Assembly: GCA_963711215.1 (NCBI GenBank)
Contig: CAVQDH010000003.1
Coordinates: 62,001-126,000 of the forward strand
Direction of reading: 5' to 3'
Length of the DNA: 64,000 nt
Source of the DNA: WHUA01 sp963711215
GTDB taxonomy: Bacteria > Pseudomonadota > Alphaproteobacteria > UBA8366
The translations under genes were made by a program, and so were the position numbers. This document shows, piece by piece, positions 55,044 through 64,000 of the stretch. Position 1 is the first letter of the stretch; each line of letters begins with the position of its first letter. The notes beneath the pieces are model-generated. The model was given only the letters and a program-made list of their open reading frames with translations, did no database searches and was not told the DNA's origin.

Positions 55044-55079
55044 GGCGCGCGCCTCTCGATCCGCATGCTCGACGTCGCT

Positions 55080-56324
55080 CTATCCTCCCTTCAGGCGGAA
55101 GCTCGGCTCGAAGGACCCGACGAGGTCGAGCCAGTCCTCCATCAGCCGCGTCATCAGGAAGCGCGCGCGCACCGTTTCCTTGGCCTTGTCGCCGAGCTTT
55201 CGGCCGAGCGCGGGGTTCTTCACGATCTCGACGATCCGCTCCGCGGCCTCCTCCACGCTCTCGACCAGGAAGCCGTTCTCGCCGTCCTCGATCTGGTGGC
55301 GGATGCCGCCGACCTTGCCGCCGATGACCGGCGTGCCCTTCCACATCGCCTCGGTCACCGTCAGGCCGAAGCCTTCCCGCAGCGACTTCTGCAGCACGAC
55401 GGCCGCTTTGCGCTGCAGGGCGTTGACCAGCGCGGTATCCTGCACCGACAGGATGCGGATGCGCTCCTCGTCTGCATTGGCAGAGCGAGGCGAAGATCTC
55501 CTGGCCCTCGGGATCGTCGGTCGCGATGTTGCCGACCAGCACGAGCGTCGCGTCGACCTGCTTGCGCGCGATGCGGAAGGCGTCGATCACGCCGCGCGGG
55601 TCCTTCCAGCGGTCGAAGCGCGAGACCTGCACGACCAGCGGAAGGTCGGTCGGAATGTTGTAGTGATCGAGCCGGTCGTCGATCTCCGCGTCGGAGAGCG
55701 CCTTGTTGGTCGACGAGAAGGGATTGATCGCCGGCATGATGAAGCGCTGCGGCGGGCTCACGCGCTGGGCGTATTCGGGCAGCGAGACGACGACCGCGTC
55801 GTAGCGCTCGATGAACGGCGCGAGATAGGACCAGACGGCCGGGTTGGGTTGCGACAGGTCGACGTGGCAGCGCCAGACCCACGGCGCCTTCTTGCGGAAA
55901 TAGCCGATCAGCGGCAGCGGCTGCGGGTCGTGGACGATCACCAGGTCGTGGTCGAGATGCATCCGCACCGCGTTCTCGTAGACGACTTCCTCGTAAATGT
56001 CCCGTTTCAGGTCGCTCAGGTTGATGTCGCCGCCCTGCAGCGCGTTGTGCATCTTCTTCGTGATGCTGAAGAAGTCGGGGCGGCCCTGGATGACGCGCCA
56101 GCCGGTGCGGATTCCGGCGGCGTTCATCAGCAGGGTGAGGGAGGAGAGGATCTCGGCGACCCCGCCGCCGTAATAGGTGGAGTTGACGTTGACGATATGC
56201 AGGTCGCTGAGCGCCTCGGCTTTTTTCAGGATGCGCTCGACCGTCTCGCTGCCGACGAGCGGCTCGTAATCCTCGACGGATGTCCGGGAGCAGCGGGAAA
56301 TAGGTCGACGATTGACGTATCCAT
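55080..56324 (-). CDS. treT: Trehalose synthase-like GT4 glycosyltransferase (frameshifted)
   Basis: GT4-family retaining glycosyltransferase of about 414 residues, closest in pattern to the trehalose glycosyltransferring synthase TreT. The sequence shows VNSTYYGGGVAEILSSLTLLMNAAGI (nucleotide-sugar loop), DLVIVHDPQPLPLIGYFRKKAPWVWRCHVDLS, VVQVSRFDRWKDPRGVIDAFR, and in another frame SLREGFGLTVTEAMWKGTPVIGGKVGGI (the EX7E-type motif). Indels lie near 56280 and 55480. TreT makes trehalose from an NDP-glucose and glucose. The paired GalT-like gene could supply or recycle the sugar nucleotide. Confidence 0.87.
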
Positions 56325-56504
56325 GTGAAAGCGTCCCTTTTTCCGCTGCGCCGCGTCGCCCCACCACCGGTGCCGGGCCGGCGCCGTCCCGCTCTCTATA
56401 GCCCGGAAAGCCCGCGCCGGGCCAGGATTCGGGCCGCCGGGAAGGGCCTGCCTCGCGAACTCAAGCAATCGTGAACAGGGAATAACGGTCCGCCCCCGCC
56501 GACC

Positions 56505-56518
56505 TTGATCTCGATCAA
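56505..56518. promoter_or_regulatory. FNR/Anr-type box between treT and fabI
   Basis: TTGATCTCGATCAA is a perfect match to TTGAT-N4-ATCAA and a complete inverted repeat. It lies almost exactly midway in the divergent gap (about 183 bases from the fabI start, 188 from the treT start), so one site could serve both directions. The genes on either side are those typical of low-oxygen stress islands. Confidence 0.75.
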
Positions 56519-56694
56519 GATGTCGAGCCCGCGCGCGGAGTGAGATGTCCGCCACCGACCGTGATGCTCCCGCCGACGTTACCGCCCGGCTTCTGCAGTC
56601 AGGACCTCCGCCTGTTTCGACGGGCCCCGCCGCGCGCCGTCCGGACGCGGCGCGACGGTATCACGGTTTCAACCGACCGGGCAGCGAGGGAATG

Positions 56695-57455
56695 ATGCCG
56701 CTCCACGGCAAGAAAGGCCTGATCGTCGGAATCGCGAACGAGAGCAGCATCGCCTATGGCTGCGCCGGGATGTTTCGCGCCGCCGGCGCGGAGCTCGCCG
56801 TCACTTATCTGAACGCCAAGGCCGAGCCCTATGTACGTCCGCTCGCCGAGCGGCTGGAAAGCCCGATCATCGTCCCTGCGACGTGCGCGAGCCGGGGCAG
56901 CTCGAAGCGGTCTTCCAGCGAATCCGCGAGGATTGGGGCCGGCTCGACTTCCTGCTCCACTCGATCGCCTACGCGCCGAAGGAGGACCTGCACAGCCGCG
57001 TCACCGATTGCACGCAGGCCGGGTTCGCCATGGCGATGGACGTGTCCTGCCATTCCTTCATCCGCATGGCGCGCCTGGCCGAGCCGCTGATGACCGACGG
57101 CGGCTGCCTGCTGACGGTGACGTTCTACGGCTCGGAAAAGGTGGTCGAGGACTACAACCTGATGGGCCCGGTGAAGGCCGCGCTGGAAAGCGCCGTGCGC
57201 TACATGGCGGTCGAGCTGGGGCCGAAGCGCATCCGCGTCCACGCGCTGTCGCCGGGGCCGCTCAAGACGCGCGCCGCATCCGGCATCGAGCGCTTCGACG
57301 AGCTGCTGGAGCGCGCCCGCGCCCGCACGCCGGAGCATCGGCTCGTCAGCATCGAGGATGTCGGCAACCTTGCCACCTTCCTGGCCAGCGACGCGGCGTC
57401 CGCGCTCACCGGGAATGTTGAATATATCGACGCCGGCTATCACATCCTGGACTGA
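56695..57455 (+). CDS. fabI: Enoyl-[ACP] reductase, FabI type (one frameshift)
   Basis: NADH-dependent reductase that completes each fatty-acid elongation cycle, about 253 residues. It has GKKGLIVGIANESSIAYGCA (cofactor loop of FabI), LHSIAYAPKEDL, and the active-site pattern YNLMGPVK (Tyr-x6-Lys) in FYGSEKVVEDYNLMGPVKAAL. A missing C near 56876 separates ESPIIV from PCDVREPGQLEAVFQRI. The start at 56695 (MPLHGKK) is preferred by ribosome-site spacing over 56692. It is the first gene of a fabI-pta-ackA-cytochrome-ATPase run and likely a second, stress-linked FabI. Confidence 0.92.
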
Positions 57456-57476
57456 CGGCACGTTTGGAGGACCGGA

Positions 57477-58872
57477 ATGGAGCGCATCGAGAACCGAACC
57501 TTCGACGAGCTGAAGCCGGGCGACACGGCAAGCCTCGTCCGCACGCTCACCCATAAGGATATCGAGCTGTTCGCCATCATGTCGGGGGACGTCAACCCCG
57601 CGCATGTGGACGAGGCCTTCGCCAAGAGCGACATGTTCCACAAGGTCGTGGCGCACGGCATGTGGGGCGGCGCGCTGATCTCGACCGTGCTGGGCACGCA
57701 GCTTCCCGGCCCGGGCACGATCTATGTCGACCAGTCGCTGCACTTCCGCCGGCCCGTCGGCCTCGGCGACACGATCACCGTGACGGTGACGGTGAAGGAG
57801 AAGCGGACGGACAAGCACCGCGTCCTCTTCGACTGCCGGGCGACCAACCAGGACGGCGAGGAGGTCATCACCGGCACGGCCGAGGTCATCGCGCCGACCG
57901 AGAAGATCTCGCGCCCGCGCATCGTTCTGCCCGATGTCGAGCTGCGCAAGAAGGGGCGGCGCTACGAGCGGCTGATCGAGATGACCCGCGGCCTCGAGCC
58001 GATCCGCACCGCGGTCGTTCACCCGGTCGACACGCCGTCGCTGCTCGGCGCCGTGGAAGCGGCCCGCGCCAAGCTCATCCTGCCGGTGCTGGTCGGGCCG
58101 GAGGCGAAGATTCGCGCCGCCGCCGCGCAGGCGAAGCTCGACCTCGACGCCCTTCGAGATCGTGCCGACCGAGCACAGCGATGCCGCCGCGGCCGAGGCG
58201 GTCGCCATGGCGCGCGCCGGCAAGGTCGAGGCGCTGATGAAGGGCGCGCTCCACACGGACGAGCTGATGCATGCCGTCGTCGACGTCGAGCGCGGCCTGC
58301 GCACCGCCCGGCGCATCAGCCACGTCTTCGCGATCGACGTGCCCAACTATCCGCGGCCGCTCTTCGTGACCGACGCGGCGATCAACGTCTATCCGACGCT
58401 GGCGGACAAGCGCGACATCATCCAGAACGCGATCGACCTCGTGCATGCGCTCGGCATCGCGGAGCCGCGCGTGGCGATCCTCTCGGCGGTCGAAACCGTC
58501 ACGGAGAAGCTCCGCTCGACCCTCGATGCCGCCGCGCTGTGCAAGATGGCCGATCGCCGGCAGATCACCGGCGGCATCCTCGACGGCCCGCTCGCCTTCG
58601 ACAACGCCGTCTCGGCGGAGGCGGCCGAGACCAAAGGCATCGTCTCGCCGGTCGCCGGCCGCGCCGACATCTTCGTGGTGCCCGACCTCGAGGCCGGGAA
58701 CATGCTGGCCAAGCAGCTCGAATACCTGGCGGAGGCGCAGATCGCCGGCATCGTGCTCGGCGCGCGCGTGCCGATCATCCTGACCAGCCGCGCGGACAAG
58801 ACGCTGGCCCGGCTCGGCTCCTGCGCGATCGCGCTGCTGCTGGCGCGCCACCGGGAAGGGGCGAAGCCGTGA
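57477..58872 (+). CDS. MaoC-like hydratase fused to phosphate acetyl/butyryltransferase (one frameshift)
   Basis: Two-domain protein of about 464 residues. Residues 1-135 are a MaoC-like hot-dog domain (SGDVNPAHVDEAFAKSDMFHKVVAHGMWGGALISTVLGTQLPGPG, with the Asp..His hydratase pattern). From about 150 a phosphotransacetylase domain follows (YERLIEMTRGLEPIRTAVVHPVD to PIILTSRADKTLARLGSCAIALLLARH). An extra C near 58155 breaks the frame before EIVPTEHSD. The fusion is known as bifunctional enoyl-CoA hydratase/phosphate acetyltransferase. With the overlapping ackA it can turn an acyl-CoA into acyl-phosphate and then ATP. Confidence 0.92.
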
Positions 58873-60079
58873 GCGACGTCATCCTGGTGCTGAACGCCGG
58901 CTCGTCGAGCATCAAGTTCGCGCGTCTTCCCGGGCCATGCGCGGCCGAGCCGGAAAAGCCTGCTCTGCGACGGCCTGTACGAGGGCATCGGCCACCGCGT
59001 GCATTTCAAAGCGAAGGACGGCGACGGGCAAGCCGCTGGCCGAGGCGTATCTGGCGGACGGCACCAGCCACGAGGATATCCTGGCCGCGCTGCTCCGCTG
59101 GCTGGAAACGCGCTTTCCGGACGATCGCCTGGTCGCGGCCGGCCACCGCGTCGTGCACGGCGGCGCGCGCTATACCGCGCCGGTCCGTATCGACGCGGCG
59201 GTGACCGCGGAGCTGCGCCGGCTCATCCCGCTGGCGCCGCTGCATCAGCCGCATCACCTGGCCGCGATCGACGCGCTCTCGAAGCTGCATCCCACGCTGC
59301 CGCAGATCGCCTGCTTCGACACCGCCTTCCATCACACCCAGCCCAAGGTCGCCAGCGCCTTCGCGCTGCCGCGCCGGCTCTCCGAGGAAGGCATCCGGCG
59401 CTACGGCTTTCACGGCCTCTCCTACGAATACATCGCGAGCACGCTGCCGGACGTCCTCGGGCCGACGGTCGCCGACGGCCGCGTCGTCGTCGCCCATCTC
59501 GGCAGCGGCGCCAGCATGTGCGCGATGCACCGGCGGCGCAGCGTCGCGACGACCATGGGCTTCACCGCGCTCGACGGCCTGATGATGGGCCGGCGCTGCG
59601 GCGCGCTCGATCCCGGCGTCGTGCTCTACCTGATGCAGGCGAAGGGCATGACGGCGGACCAGGTCGGCGACCTGCTCTACCACGACTGCGGGCTCTACGG
59701 CGTCTCCGGCATCAGCGACGACATGCGGAGCTTGCTGGCGAGCGACGATCCGGCGGCGGCGGAGGCGGTCGACCTTTTCGTCTATCGCATCGGGCGCGAG
59801 CTGGGCTCGCTCGCCGCCGCGCTGGGCGGGCTCGACGCGCTGGTCTTCACCGCCGGGATCGGCGAGCACGCGGCCGAGGTCCGGCGCCGGGTCTGCGAAG
59901 ACGCGGCCTGGCTCGGCATCGATCTCGACGACGCGGCGAACGCGGCGGGCGGTCCGCGGATCGCGCGCACGGGCAGCGGCGCATCGGCCTGGGTGATTCC
60001 GACGGACGAGGACCTGATGATCGCGCGGCACAGCTGGAGCCTGCTGCAGGGCGATGCCGGATCAGCCCGGTCGAGATAA
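58869..60079 (+). CDS. ackA: Acetate/butyrate kinase (two frameshifts)
   Basis: Makes ATP from acetyl phosphate and ADP, about 402 residues. The start GTG overlaps the preceding stop, and VLNAGSSSIKF is the N-terminal phosphate loop. Further motifs are GHRVVHGGARY, CFDTAFHHTQPKVASAFALP, RRYGFHGLSYEYI, VVAHLGSGASMCAM and GIGEHAAEVRRRVCEDAAWLGIDLD. Indels lie near 58950 and 59028. It uses the product of the MaoC-Pta protein, so the pair gives substrate-level ATP at low oxygen. Confidence 0.93.
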
Positions 60080-60094
60080 CAGAAGGAAGCGGCC

Positions 60095-60595
60095 ATGAAC
60101 AAGCGATGGAGAACATATGCGGTTCCGCTCACGCTCGCGCTGGTAATTGCCGGGCCGATGGCGGCCCTCGGCGCGCGGGCGCAGGAGCAAGTCGCCCAGG
60201 GCATGATGGGCCAGGGGATGATGGGCCAGGGCGGCATGAGGCAGGGCGGTATGGGACCCGGCATGATGCAGATCCCGCAACCGCAGCCCGGCGCGGGCGG
60301 GGCGGCGATCTTCGGCAGCCAATGCGCCCAGTGCCATACGCTCGTGGCGGGGCCGTCGAGCATGCCCGGGCCGAGCCTGCAGGGCCTGTTCGGCCGCAAG
60401 GCCGGCACCGTGCCGGGCTACAACTATTCGCCCGCGATGCGCAATTCGGGCGTCGTCTGGAGCGAGGCGACGCTCGACCGCTTCATCGCGGCGCCGCAGC
60501 GTTTCGTTCCGGGCAACATCATGCCGTTTCCGGGAATCGCCGATGAAGGCGCGCGGCAACGGCTCGTCGCCTATCTGAAGGCGGCCACGAAGTAA
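60095..60595 (+). CDS. Exported c-type cytochrome with Met-Gly-rich linker
   Basis: A 166-residue class I cytochrome c. A signal peptide (LTLALVIAGPMAALGARAQ) is followed by a Met/Gly/Gln-rich stretch (about 31-62, repeats of QGMMG and QGGMR) and then the heme site CAQCH, GPSLQGLFGRKAG, YSPAMRNSGVVW and the axial Met in NIMPFPGI. The Met-rich linker is unusual for this group and resembles methionine-rich copper-binding segments. The protein is in the periplasm and may carry electrons to an oxidase. Not interrupted. Confidence 0.92.
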   Translation: MNKRWRTYAVPLTLALVIAGPMAALGARAQEQVAQGMMGQGMMGQGGMRQGGMGPGMMQIPQPQPGAGGAAIFGSQCAQCHTLVAGPSSMPGPSLQGLFGRKAGTVPGYNYSPAMRNSGVVWSEATLDRFIAAPQRFVPGNIMPFPGIADEGARQRLVAYLKAATK

Positions 60596-60674
60596 CAAGA
60601 CGGGGGAGGAGAGTTTTGCGACGCGGGCCGGATTCCGGCTCGACGCGCCGCTATGAAACCGTGAGGAGGCCGTC

Positions 60675-63138
60675 ATGGCACAGCAGCAGCTGAAGGAGCC
60701 CGAACACGGCAAGGATGCGGCCACCCGCCCCCCGGCCGACGCCGGCGGGCTGACGGAAGCCGAGGCGGCGCGGCGGCTCGCCCAATATGGCGAGAACGCG
60801 CTTGCCGAGCATCGCGTCGGCGCGCTCGAGCGTCTGGCCCATTTCTTCTGGGGCCCGATCCCCTGGATGATCGAGGTCGCGGCGGTGCTCTCCGCCGTGC
60901 TCGGCCATTGGGGCGACCTCGCCATCATCCTGGCGATGCTGCTGATCAATGCGGGCGTCGGCTTCTGGCAGGAGTTCAAGGCCGACAACGCGATCGCCCT
61001 GCTGAAGCAGCGCCTGGCGCTGCAGGCGCGCGTGCGCCGCGACGGCGTCTGGAAGGACATCGCGGCGCGGCTGCTCGTGCCGGGCGACGTCGTCCATGTG
61101 AAGCTCGGCAATATCGTGCCCGCCGACCTGAAGCTGGTCGAGGGCGATTACCTCAGCGTCGACCAGTCGGCGCTGACCGGGGAATCGCTGCCGGTCGACA
61201 AGACGGCCGGCGACGACGGTCTATTCCGGCTCGATCGCCAAGCAGGGCGAGATGTCCGGCGTGGTCACGGCGACCGGCATGAAGACCTATTTCGGCAAGA
61301 CGGCGCATCTGGTCGAGCAGGCGCAGAGCGTGTCGCATTTCCAGCGCGCCGTGCTGCGCATCGGCAACTTCCTCATCCTGGTGACGATCGGGCTCGTGCT
61401 CGTCATCGGTCTCTCCGCGCTGTTCCGCCGCGACCCGCTGGTCGAGACCCTGCAGTTCGCGCTGATCCTCACCGTCGCCTCGATCCCGGTGGCGCTGCCG
61501 GCCGTGCTCTCGGTCACCATGGCGATCGGCGCCGAGCGGCTGGCGCGCTTCAAGGCGATCGTCTCCCGCCTGGTGTCGATCGAGGAGATGGCCGGCATGG
61601 ACATCCTCTGCAGCGACAAGACCGGCACGCTGACCAAGAACGAGCTGACGCTCGGCGACCCGGAGCCGGCGCCGGGCGTCGCGCCGGACGATCTCATCCT
61701 CGCGGCGGCCCTGGCCTCGCAGCGCGACGCGCCGGACGCGATCGACGCGGCGATCCTCGCCAAGGCGCCCGCCGCCGACATCCTCGGCGGCTACAAGGTG
61801 ACGGCGTTCCGCCCCTTCGATCCCGTGGTCAAGCGGGCGGAGGCGGACATCGAGCAGGACGGCCGCGGCTTCACGGTCGCCAAGGGCGCGCCGCAGGTGA
61901 TCGCCGATCTCTGCAAGGAAAGCGCCGAGGCGCGGGGCGCGATGAACCTGGCCGTCGATCACGACGCGGCGCGCGGGTTCCGCACGCTCGGCGTGGCGCG
62001 CAGCGACGAGGCCGGCAAGTGGCGCTTCCTCGGCCTGCTGCCGATGTTCGATCCGCCGCGCGAGGATTGCGCCGAGACCATCGCGAAGACCCGATCGATG
62101 GGCGTCGACATCAAGATGGTGACCGGCGACCACGAGGCGATCGCCAAGGAGATCGCCGGCCAGCTCAAGCTCGGCCAGAACATCGTCGTCGCCGATTCCG
62201 TCTTCGGGCAGGACGACGCGGATGAACGGGTTTCGCGCATCCTCGCGGCGGACGGCTTCGCGCGCGTCTTTCCCGAGCACAAGTTCAAGATCGTCAAGGC
62301 GCTGCAGGGCGCGGGCCACATCGTCGGCATGACCGGCGACGGGGTGAACGACGCGCCGGCGCTGAAGCAGGCGGATATGGGCATCGCGGTGAGCGGGGCC
62401 ACCGATGCGGCGCGCGCCGCGGCCGACCTCGTGCTGACCGCGCCCGGCCTCTCGGTGATCACGACCGCGATCGAAGAGGCGCGCCGCATCTTCGAGCGCA
62501 TGAACAGCTACGCGATCTACCGCATCGCCGAGACGATGCGGCTGCTGCTGTTCATGACGGCGACCATCGTGATCTTCAACTTCTATCCGGTCACCGCGGT
62601 CATGGTCGTGCTGCTGGCGCTGCTCAACGACCTGCCGATCATGATGATCGCCTACGACAACGCGCCGGTCGCGCCCAAGCCGGTGCGCTGGAACATGACG
62701 CGGGTGCTGACGATCGCCTCGGTGCTCGGCGGATCTACGGCGTGATCGAGAGCTTCGTCCTGTTCTGGATCGTGCGCGACTACCTGGCGCTGCCGCTGGC
62801 CCAGGTGCAGGCGCTGATCTTCCTGAAGCTGCTCGTGTCCGGCCACATGACGATCTACCTGACGCGCAACACGGGGCCGGTCTGGGAGCGCCCCTGGCCG
62901 AGCTGGAAGCTCGTCGTTCCCGCCGAGGCGACCCAGCTCGTCGGCACGCTGGCCGTGGTCTACGGCTGGTTCATGGCGCCCAGCGGCTGGCCGCTCGCGC
63001 TGCATGGTCTGGGGCTACACCCTCGTCTCCTTCCTGCTGTCGAGCGCGATCAAGATCGGCGCCTACCGGTTGCTGGATCACCGCGTCGGCCGCCAGGAGC
63101 GGCATCTCCGGCGCGTCGAAAGACGCGTCTCGGCGTGA
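60675..63138 (+). CDS. P-type (P3A-like) proton-pumping ATPase (frameshifted)
   Basis: Membrane ATPase of the plasma-membrane H+-ATPase group, about 820 residues when repaired. The actuator region has LTGESLPVDK (TGES), the phosphorylated Asp is in CSDKTGTLTKNELTLGD, and the nucleotide/hinge end is MTGDGVNDAPALKQADMGIAVSGATDAARAAADLVLT. The first helices (FFWGPIPWMIEVAAVLSAVL) are typical of P3A pumps. Indels lie near 61219, 62733 and 63007. GAGGAGG precedes the ATG. Such pumps keep the proton gradient when respiration is limited. Confidence 0.92.
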
Positions 63139-63182
63139 GCGCCGACGCCACCATTGAACATGACGATGCGAAAGGAAGCCTT

Positions 63183-64000
63183 ATGAAGCGAAAATCATCC
63201 GTCAAATCCGCCGAGCTCTCGCTGACCAGCGTCCCGGCCTTCTGGCCGATGGCGATGGCCACCGCGATGATGGAGGAGGGGGCCGAGCTCTACGCCAAGA
63301 ACCTGAAATTCGTCGACGAAGAGATCAAGATCCACGACGAGCTGCGGCCGGTGCTCGCGACGCCGAACAAGATGCGCCTCGATCTCAGGACCATGGCGCT
63401 GCGCGACTACGGCAAGCCGGGCGGGATCCCGACGCTGGTCGACGCGCCGCATGCCGGCCACACGGCGATGATCGCCGACTACCACAAAGGGCAGAGCCTG
63501 GTGCAGACCCTGCTCGCCAACGGCATCGGCCATGTCGCGCTGACCGACTGGAAGTCGGCGACGGACGGACATGAAGGACCTGGAGATCGACAACTACCTC
63601 GCCGAGATGGTCGTCGCGATCGACGATCTCGGCGGCCGGGTCAATCTCGTCGGGCTGTGCCAGGGCGGCTGGGTGTCGGCCATGATCGCGGCGCGCTTTC
63701 CCGACAAGGTGAATTCGCTCGTGCTCGCCGGCGCGCCGATCGACACGGACGCCGGCAACGGGCCGATCAAGCGCATGGTCCACGAGCATCCCGCTCTCCT
63801 TCTACGAGGAGCTGGTCGAGCTCGGCGGCGGCCTGATGCAGGGCAAGTTCATGCTGCAGGGCTGGAAGAACATGCATCCCGAGCAGCACTACATTCAGGA
63901 CCATGTCGATCTCTACGAGCATATCGACGACCCGGCCTATCTCGCCAAGGAGGAGACCTTCGAGAGCTGGTACGAGAACCCGATCGACCTGCCGGGGCGC
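63183..64000 (+). CDS. PhaC-like polyhydroxyalkanoate enzyme (partial, frameshifted)
   Basis: Alpha/beta-hydrolase related to PHA synthases, running off the right edge. The nucleophile motif is GLCQGG, the GxCxGG pattern of PHA synthases, in INLV-type context RVNLVGLCQGGWVSAMIAARFPDK. Earlier strands are LDLRTMALRDYG and TPTLVDAPHAGHTAMIADY, and FESWYENPIDLPG near the end also matches the family. Indels lie near 63570 and 63790. The conserved Asp and His are outside or not yet reached. A depolymerase role cannot be excluded. AAAGGAAG precedes the ATG. Confidence 0.75.

Noticed and set aside
1..64000. CRISPR arrays, tRNA/rRNA genes, phage or transposase genes
   Set aside because: Looked for regularly spaced repeats, cloverleaf-type sequences and transposase motifs; none could be supported by eye.

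Overview
The window is GC-rich DNA of a heterotrophic proteobacterium, most likely an alphaproteobacterium. That guess rests on style only: several ABC, TRAP and tripartite-tricarboxylate (TTT) uptake systems, hydantoinase A/B genes, and a cydAB of the short-Q-loop type. There is no rRNA or tRNA to settle it. No CRISPR array, complete insertion sequence or phage gene was seen.

Layout. 1-3293 (+): a sugar-type ABC importer. 3304-10119 (-): hyuA-hyuB followed by a TRAP transporter (dctPQM), which looks like uptake plus ATP-dependent opening of a cyclic amide. 10454-12862 (-): cydAB quinol oxidase. 13010-14787 (-): SDR, periplasmic cupin and AhpD-type protein. 15163-17990 (+): a copper-linked group (DUF2946 protein, outer-membrane-like protein, CopC, CopD). 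18004-19928 (-): acetoacetate decarboxylase and a broken AraC regulator. 20197-24134 (-): a damaged cyoABCD (bo3 quinol oxidase) operon lying between 90-bp diverged direct repeats exactly 4300 bp apart. 24410-28655: an EmrAB-type efflux pair and a divergent LysR regulator. 28783-34277: a STAS/SpoIIAA-like protein, an unusual trypsin-like/P1-nuclease-like fusion protein, a CobW-family GTPase with an unknown partner, and an SMP-30 protein. 34649-50254: a compact catabolic island holding an iron/phosphonate-type ABC importer, an LLM flavin enzyme, a ThDP enzyme, two LVIVD-repeat proteins, a TTT transporter with fused TctA-TctB, a PrpD-family protein, an SDR lacking the usual catalytic Tyr/Lys, and an IclR regulator. 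50255-51641: remnants and a small orphan gene. 51642-64000: a low-oxygen/energy-stress type island (prs, beta-CASP metallohydrolase, galT-like, trehalose synthase-like, fabI, MaoC-Pta fusion, ackA, Met-rich cytochrome c, P-type H+-ATPase, PhaC-like protein) with two FNR/Anr-type boxes.

Many genes in 13-34 kb and 51-64 kb are interrupted by single-base indels whose correction restores a full conserved protein, while 0.4-11 kb and 34.6-50 kb are almost free of them. The pattern fits uneven consensus quality better than gene decay. cyoB (with an in-frame stop) and the AraC gene are the best candidates for real pseudogenes. For interrupted genes the coordinates give the whole inferred gene, with frameshift positions in the text.

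The most unusual object is the 739-residue protein at 29164-31383. It has a full trypsin-like triad and nearly all zinc ligands of an S1/P1 nuclease in one leaderless chain, with lower GC than its surroundings.
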